DNA of 64,000 nt from Chitinophagales bacterium (GTDB taxonomy: Bacteria > Bacteroidota > Bacteroidia > Chitinophagales > Saprospiraceae): NCBI GenBank assembly GCA_017303875.1, contig JAFLBP010000010.1:117806-181805 (forward strand), given 5' to 3'. Below are positions 60,911-64,000 of this stretch, one piece after another. Made by a program: the position numbers and the translations under genes. Each line of letters opens with the position of its first letter. The stretch's first letter is position 1. The notes beneath the pieces were generated by a model. It saw nothing but the letters and a program-made list of their open reading frames with translations. It had not been told where the DNA came from and ran no database searches.

Positions 60911-62500
60911 TTGGTTTTTAACAGCCTTACCTTTCTCGTCTTTATTGCTGTATTTTTTCCCTTGTATTTTGGCACGAGGGGGCGTATGAGAATTTGGGTA
61001 AGCCTGCTGGCCTCCTATCTTTTTTATGGCTGGTGGGATTGGCGCTTCCTCTCCCTCATCATTTTTTCCACGGTAATGGATTGGTTTTTCGGCCTCCTGA
61101 TCGCCTACAAGGACGATCCGGCCGGAACGCGCGCGCAATGGTCCCCCCTTCCCCCCTCAGACACTAAAAAATTCCGCACCCCGCATTCCGCATTCCGCAT
61201 TCCGCATTCCGCATTCTTATTCGGTCGCCTCACCGAATGGCTCGTGCCGCGCCTGAACTGGAACCGCCGCGCCTGGTTGGTTTGCTCCATGATCCTGAAC
61301 CTCGGTTTCCTTGGTTTTTTCAAGTATTTCAACTTTTTTGCAGATAGTTTTGCCCAAATGCTGGGTATGTTTGGCGTAGTGCCCTCCTGGACGACCCTGA
61401 ACATCATCCTGCCCGTAGGCATTTCTTTTTATACCTTCCAGTCAATGTCTTACACCATAGATGTGTACCGCAAAGAGATTAAATGGGAGCCTTCGCTGCT
61501 GCGTTTTGCCACGTTTATTGCCCTGTTTCCGCAGTTGGTGGCCGGGCCGATTGTACGCGCCATTGACCTGCTGCCGCAGATGTACGAGGACAAACCCTTC
61601 GACCGGCATCGCTGGAATTCGGGCATGGGGCGGGTGCTTTGGGGCTTTTTCAAAAAAGTAGCGGTGGCAGATTCCTTGGCGCCGTTTGTGGATCAGGTAT
61701 TTCAGTCGCCCGAAACCTTCGGCTCCTTGCACCTGCTGATCGGCGTGGTATTTTATGCCTTTCAGATTTACTGCGATTTTTCCGGGTACTCCGATATGGC
61801 CATCGGCTTTGCACGGATGATGGGTTATGATTTTCCGGAAAATTTCCGCACGCCCTATTTTTCCAAAAGCTTCTCGGAGTTCTGGCAGCGCTGGCACATC
61901 TCGCTGTCGAGTTGGCTGCGCGACTACCTGTACATTCCGCTGGGCGGCAATCGGCGTGGCAAATGGCATACCTATAAAAATAACATGCTGACCATGCTGC
62001 TGGGCGGTCTGTGGCATGGGGCCAACTGGGCCTTCGTGTTCTGGGGCTTCCTGCATGGGCTTTACCTGATTGTACAGCGCCTCGTAACGCCGCTATGGCA
62101 TAAATTTGTTCGGCTGACCCGCATGCCACGCCTGCTGGACGATGCCCTGGCTATGCTGACCGTATTTTCCCTCACGCTGCTGGCCTGGGTGTATTTCCGC
62201 AGCGGCAGTATCGGACTGGCAGGTGGCGATAGTTTTGCCACAGCCAATAAGGTTTTGAGTGGCATTTTTAGTGGCGAAGGGTTTAGCTTTGCGGCGGTGA
62301 TTAATAAATTTCAGGTCATCAAAGGCGTGCTGCTGATCGGCATATTACTGTTGATAGAAATTAGTAACCCGCGTTTGCACTGGAATATCCGGCAGGTCAA
62401 TTCGCCGCTTTGGCGCATCGGCCTGTTTGCCGCTGTGTTGTGGCTGATCGCCTTTTTCGGCACCTTTGGGGCCAATGCATTTATCTATTTCCAATTCTGA
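60911..62500 (+). CDS. MBOAT family O-acyltransferase (AlgI-like) with in-frame heptad insert
   Basis: The protein (529 residues) is an AlgI-type membrane acyltransferase with about ten helices. The typical N-terminus (MVFNSLTFLVFIAVFFPLYF) is coded from TTG, immediately after a repeat. Conserved features are LPVGISFYTFQSMSYTIDVYR, PQLVAGPIVR, GYSDMAIGFARMMGY, WHISLSSWLRDYLYIPLGG, and the His-containing GGLWHGANWAFVFWG. It probably acylates an exported polysaccharide. At about residues 86-102 a run of CATTCCG heptads encodes a repeated RIPHSAF peptide in a loop after the third helix (61165-61205). Confidence 0.92.
   Translation: MVFNSLTFLVFIAVFFPLYFGTRGRMRIWVSLLASYLFYGWWDWRFLSLIIFSTVMDWFFGLLIAYKDDPAGTRAQWSPLPPSDTKKFRTPHSAFRIPHSAFLFGRLTEWLVPRLNWNRRAWLVCSMILNLGFLGFFKYFNFFADSFAQMLGMFGVVPSWTTLNIILPVGISFYTFQSMSYTIDVYRKEIKWEPSLLRFATFIALFPQLVAGPIVRAIDLLPQMYEDKPFDRHRWNSGMGRVLWGFFKKVAVADSLAPFVDQVFQSPETFGSLHLLIGVVFYAFQIYCDFSGYSDMAIGFARMMGYDFPENFRTPYFSKSFSEFWQRWHISLSSWLRDYLYIPLGGNRRGKWHTYKNNMLTMLLGGLWHGANWAFVFWGFLHGLYLIVQRLVTPLWHKFVRLTRMPRLLDDALAMLTVFSLTLLAWVYFRSGSIGLAGGDSFATANKVLSGIFSGEGFSFAAVINKFQVIKGVLLIGILLLIEISNPRLHWNIRQVNSPLWRIGLFAAVLWLIAFFGTFGANAFIYFQF
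61165..61205 (+). repeat. In-frame CATTCCG heptad run inside the MBOAT gene
   Basis: About five CATTCCG units follow each other in phase. Because 7 is not divisible by 3, the reading frame cycles and gives a 7-residue peptide repeat (HSAFRIP). It lies in a predicted loop. Confidence 0.85.
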
Positions 62501-62503
62501 TCA

Positions 62504-63310
62504 ATGGAAAAAATAACCGAAAGCGCCTCAAAATACCGGCATCTGGAGCAAATGAGCGTGCGCGAACTCTTAGAAAACATCAACCGCGAAGACCAGACCG
62601 TGCCGCAGGCGGTGGCCCAGGCCATCCCGCAAATTGAAGCGCTGGTGGAAAGTATCGTCCCCAAAATGCGCGAGGGCGGACGCCTGTTTTACATCGGCGC
62701 GGGCACCAGTGGCCGCCTCGGCGTGATTGACGCTTCAGAAATTCCGCCTACCTACGGCGCGCCGCCCGATTGGGTGGTGGGCATCATCGCCGGGGGCGAC
62801 CGCGCCATCCGAAAAGCCGTAGAATTTGCCGAAGACGATCCCGAACAAGCCTGGATAGACCTGCAAACCTGGCAAATTGACGCCCTTGATACCGTAATCG
62901 GTATCGCCGCTTCGGGCACTACGCCTTATGTGGTGGAGGGCCTGCGCACCTGCCGGGAAAACGGTATTACCACAGCCTGCATCACCTGCAATCCGGGTGC
63001 GCCGCTCCTTGAGGTTTCCGATCATCCGATTTTGGTGGTCGTCGGGCCGGAGTTTGTAACCGGCAGCTCGCGCATGAAAGCCGGTACCGCCCAAAAACTC
63101 ACCCTAAACATGATTTCCACCAGCCTGATGATCCGCCTCGGCCGCGTGCAGGACAATAAGATGGTGGACATGCAACTCAGCAACGATAAACTCGTAGATC
63201 GCGGCACGCGCATGGTCATGCAAGCCTCCGGTCTGGAGTACGATCACGCCAAAAACCTGCTCCTGCGTTTCGGGAGTGTGCGCGAGGCGTTACGGGCGCT
63301 GGGGGGGTGA
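62504..63310 (+). CDS. murQ: N-acetylmuramic acid 6-phosphate etherase
   Basis: This 268-residue SIS-domain protein has TESASKYRHLEQMSVRELL, GRLFYIGAGTSGRLGVIDASE followed by IPPTYG, FAEDDPEQAW (the region of the second catalytic acid), IAASGTTPYVVEGL, and GSSRMKAGTAQKLTLNMIST, all typical of MurQ. It cleaves the lactyl ether of MurNAc 6-phosphate in wall recycling. It starts 3 nt after the MBOAT stop. The length is slightly shorter than E. coli MurQ (298) but no motif is missing. Confidence 0.95.
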   Translation: MEKITESASKYRHLEQMSVRELLENINREDQTVPQAVAQAIPQIEALVESIVPKMREGGRLFYIGAGTSGRLGVIDASEIPPTYGAPPDWVVGIIAGGDRAIRKAVEFAEDDPEQAWIDLQTWQIDALDTVIGIAASGTTPYVVEGLRTCRENGITTACITCNPGAPLLEVSDHPILVVVGPEFVTGSSRMKAGTAQKLTLNMISTSLMIRLGRVQDNKMVDMQLSNDKLVDRGTRMVMQASGLEYDHAKNLLLRFGSVREALRALGG

Positions 63311-63388
63311 GCACCCAAATATCAGATCTTCTTTTTTAGAAATTTTAAAGAAACTATCAGAATAATGCTGAAAAAGTACAAGCAATCC

Positions 63389-63396
63389 TATATTTG
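63389..63396 (+). promoter_or_regulatory. Bacteroidota-type -7 box (TATATTTG)
   Basis: TATATTTG lies 52 nt before the ATG of the AT-rich lipoprotein gene. Confidence 0.5.
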
Positions 63397-63448
63397 CTGT
63401 ATATTCGCATGATGAGAAAAGAACATGAGTCACTCAAAATCAACAACA

Positions 63449-63901
63449 ATGCGTATTAAAATATTATTATTAAATTTTGTAATAGGCTGCACTATACTCT
63501 CGTGCAATTCTAATACTACTCAGAAAAATCCTGAGAATCAGTCTTTGTCTCTCGAGGACTCTCGAAAAAAAGATAGTGATGTTGAATTTGCAGAATTTTT
63601 ACAGGATTCCGTTGATGCATTAAAAATCAAAGGGTATTCTGTTAAATTGATCTCTGGGAAGCATAAATATGGAGGTCGAACAAAAATTCAATATCAATCC
63701 CTCCCACAATTAATTACTGAAGCAAACGAGGACTCACAAAAAAAAATGTGGACCAAAGAAAAACTACAATCCGTGATCGATTCATATAGAAGTTCATGTA
63801 GAGGAGGTGCAGTTACACTCGAAATTGAAAGGAACACAATAGAAGGGGCGAACACAGAGAATTTTTCTATTATAATAAATCTTGTCCGAAACGTTCATTG
63901 A
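63449..63901 (+). CDS. AT-rich lipoprotein gene of unknown function
   Basis: The ATG chosen opens a lipoprotein signal (MRIKILLLNFVIGCTILSC, lipobox ILSC). The 150-residue product has a polar mature part with two Cys and no recognised family. Base composition is markedly more AT-rich than the flanking murQ gene, with A/T-ending codons, which suggests recent acquisition or a different gene pool. The open frame extends 8 codons upstream. A TATATTTG box precedes it. Confidence 0.7.
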   Translation: MRIKILLLNFVIGCTILSCNSNTTQKNPENQSLSLEDSRKKDSDVEFAEFLQDSVDALKIKGYSVKLISGKHKYGGRTKIQYQSLPQLITEANEDSQKKMWTKEKLQSVIDSYRSSCRGGAVTLEIERNTIEGANTENFSIIINLVRNVH

Positions 63902-63929
63902 CATATTGGTAATCAGCGCGTTATGTTTT

Positions 63930-63937
63930 TAAATTTG
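63930..63937 (+). promoter_or_regulatory. Bacteroidota-type -7 box (TAAATTTG)
   Basis: TAAATTTG lies 27 nt before the ATG at 63965, the start of a gene running off the window. Confidence 0.55.
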
Positions 63938-63964
63938 CCGTAAGAATTTAATAATCAATCGGTT

Positions 63965-64000
63965 ATGGCAAATACATCTTCTCGTCGCCTTGAACAACTC
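63965..64000 (+). CDS. Start of a gene running off the right edge
   Basis: Twelve codons (MANTSSRRLEQL) are visible after a TAAATTTG box 27 nt upstream. The frame is open at the edge. Too little is present to name the product. Confidence 0.5.
   Translation, partial: MANTSSRRLEQL

Noticed and set aside
1..64000. tRNA, rRNA, insertion sequences and phage genes
   Set aside because: None was recognised by eye in intergenic regions or in the coding frames. A tRNA or IS search would confirm this.

Overview
The window looks like chromosomal DNA of a member of the Bacteroidota, most likely of the Saprospiraceae/Chitinophagales side. This is an inference from gene content; no rRNA is present. The reasons are: C-terminal type IX secretion sorting domains on two secreted proteins; promoters of the Bacteroidota type (TTTG, about 19-21 nt, TAnnTTTG) in front of many genes instead of E. 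coli-type boxes; an alternative complex III (act) operon joined to an aa3-type oxidase operon; and many families typical of the phylum (DUF3667, DUF2911, DUF1761, ECF sigma plus barrel pairs).

Region 1 (1-19.5 kb) is respiratory. After the tail of a secreted lamin-tail/T9SS protein and a small membrane protein, everything lies on the minus strand. A canonical promoter at 19431-19461 drives actA-actB-actC-actD-actE-actF, then cytochrome c oxidase subunits II and I, heme O synthase, two subunit III proteins and subunit IV, ending at a strong terminator (3428-3450). A second small group follows: an SCO-like protein, a DUF420 protein and a CxxC mini-protein, probably assembly factors. The complex has unusual architecture: ActA carries an extra N-terminal cytochrome c domain (six CxxCH in all), oxidase subunit II ends in an OmpA-type peptidoglycan-binding domain, and several subunits have His-rich tails or inserts.

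Region 2 (19.7-46.6 kb) is mixed housekeeping: OmpA-like envelope proteins, a GT-C/TPR membrane protein, Pcm, phosphoglucomutase, TyrS, MOSC, an ECF sigma/barrel pair, a glucosaminidase, LptB and YqeY, a GH25 lysozyme, DUF2911, ornithine aminotransferase, flavin reductase, a TlpA-like thioredoxin, GrpE and DnaJ.

Region 3 (46.7-64 kb) has a GNAT acetyltransferase, proteins of unknown function, a 1202-residue predicted outer-membrane protein, a probable structured small RNA (about 53460-53605), an EVE-domain operon, HflX, a TrpR-like regulator, a secreted alpha-amylase with a T9SS domain, a bacilliredoxin, an MBOAT acyltransferase, MurQ and an AT-rich lipoprotein gene. A new gene begins at 63965.

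The most striking non-genic structure is a set of about ten loci where 7- or 8-nt units are repeated in phase and mostly face an inverted copy, giving long hairpins. The unit differs from locus to locus, but the architecture and position (touching stop or start codons) are the same; one run lies in frame inside the MBOAT gene. No tRNA, rRNA, CRISPR array or insertion sequence was recognised.
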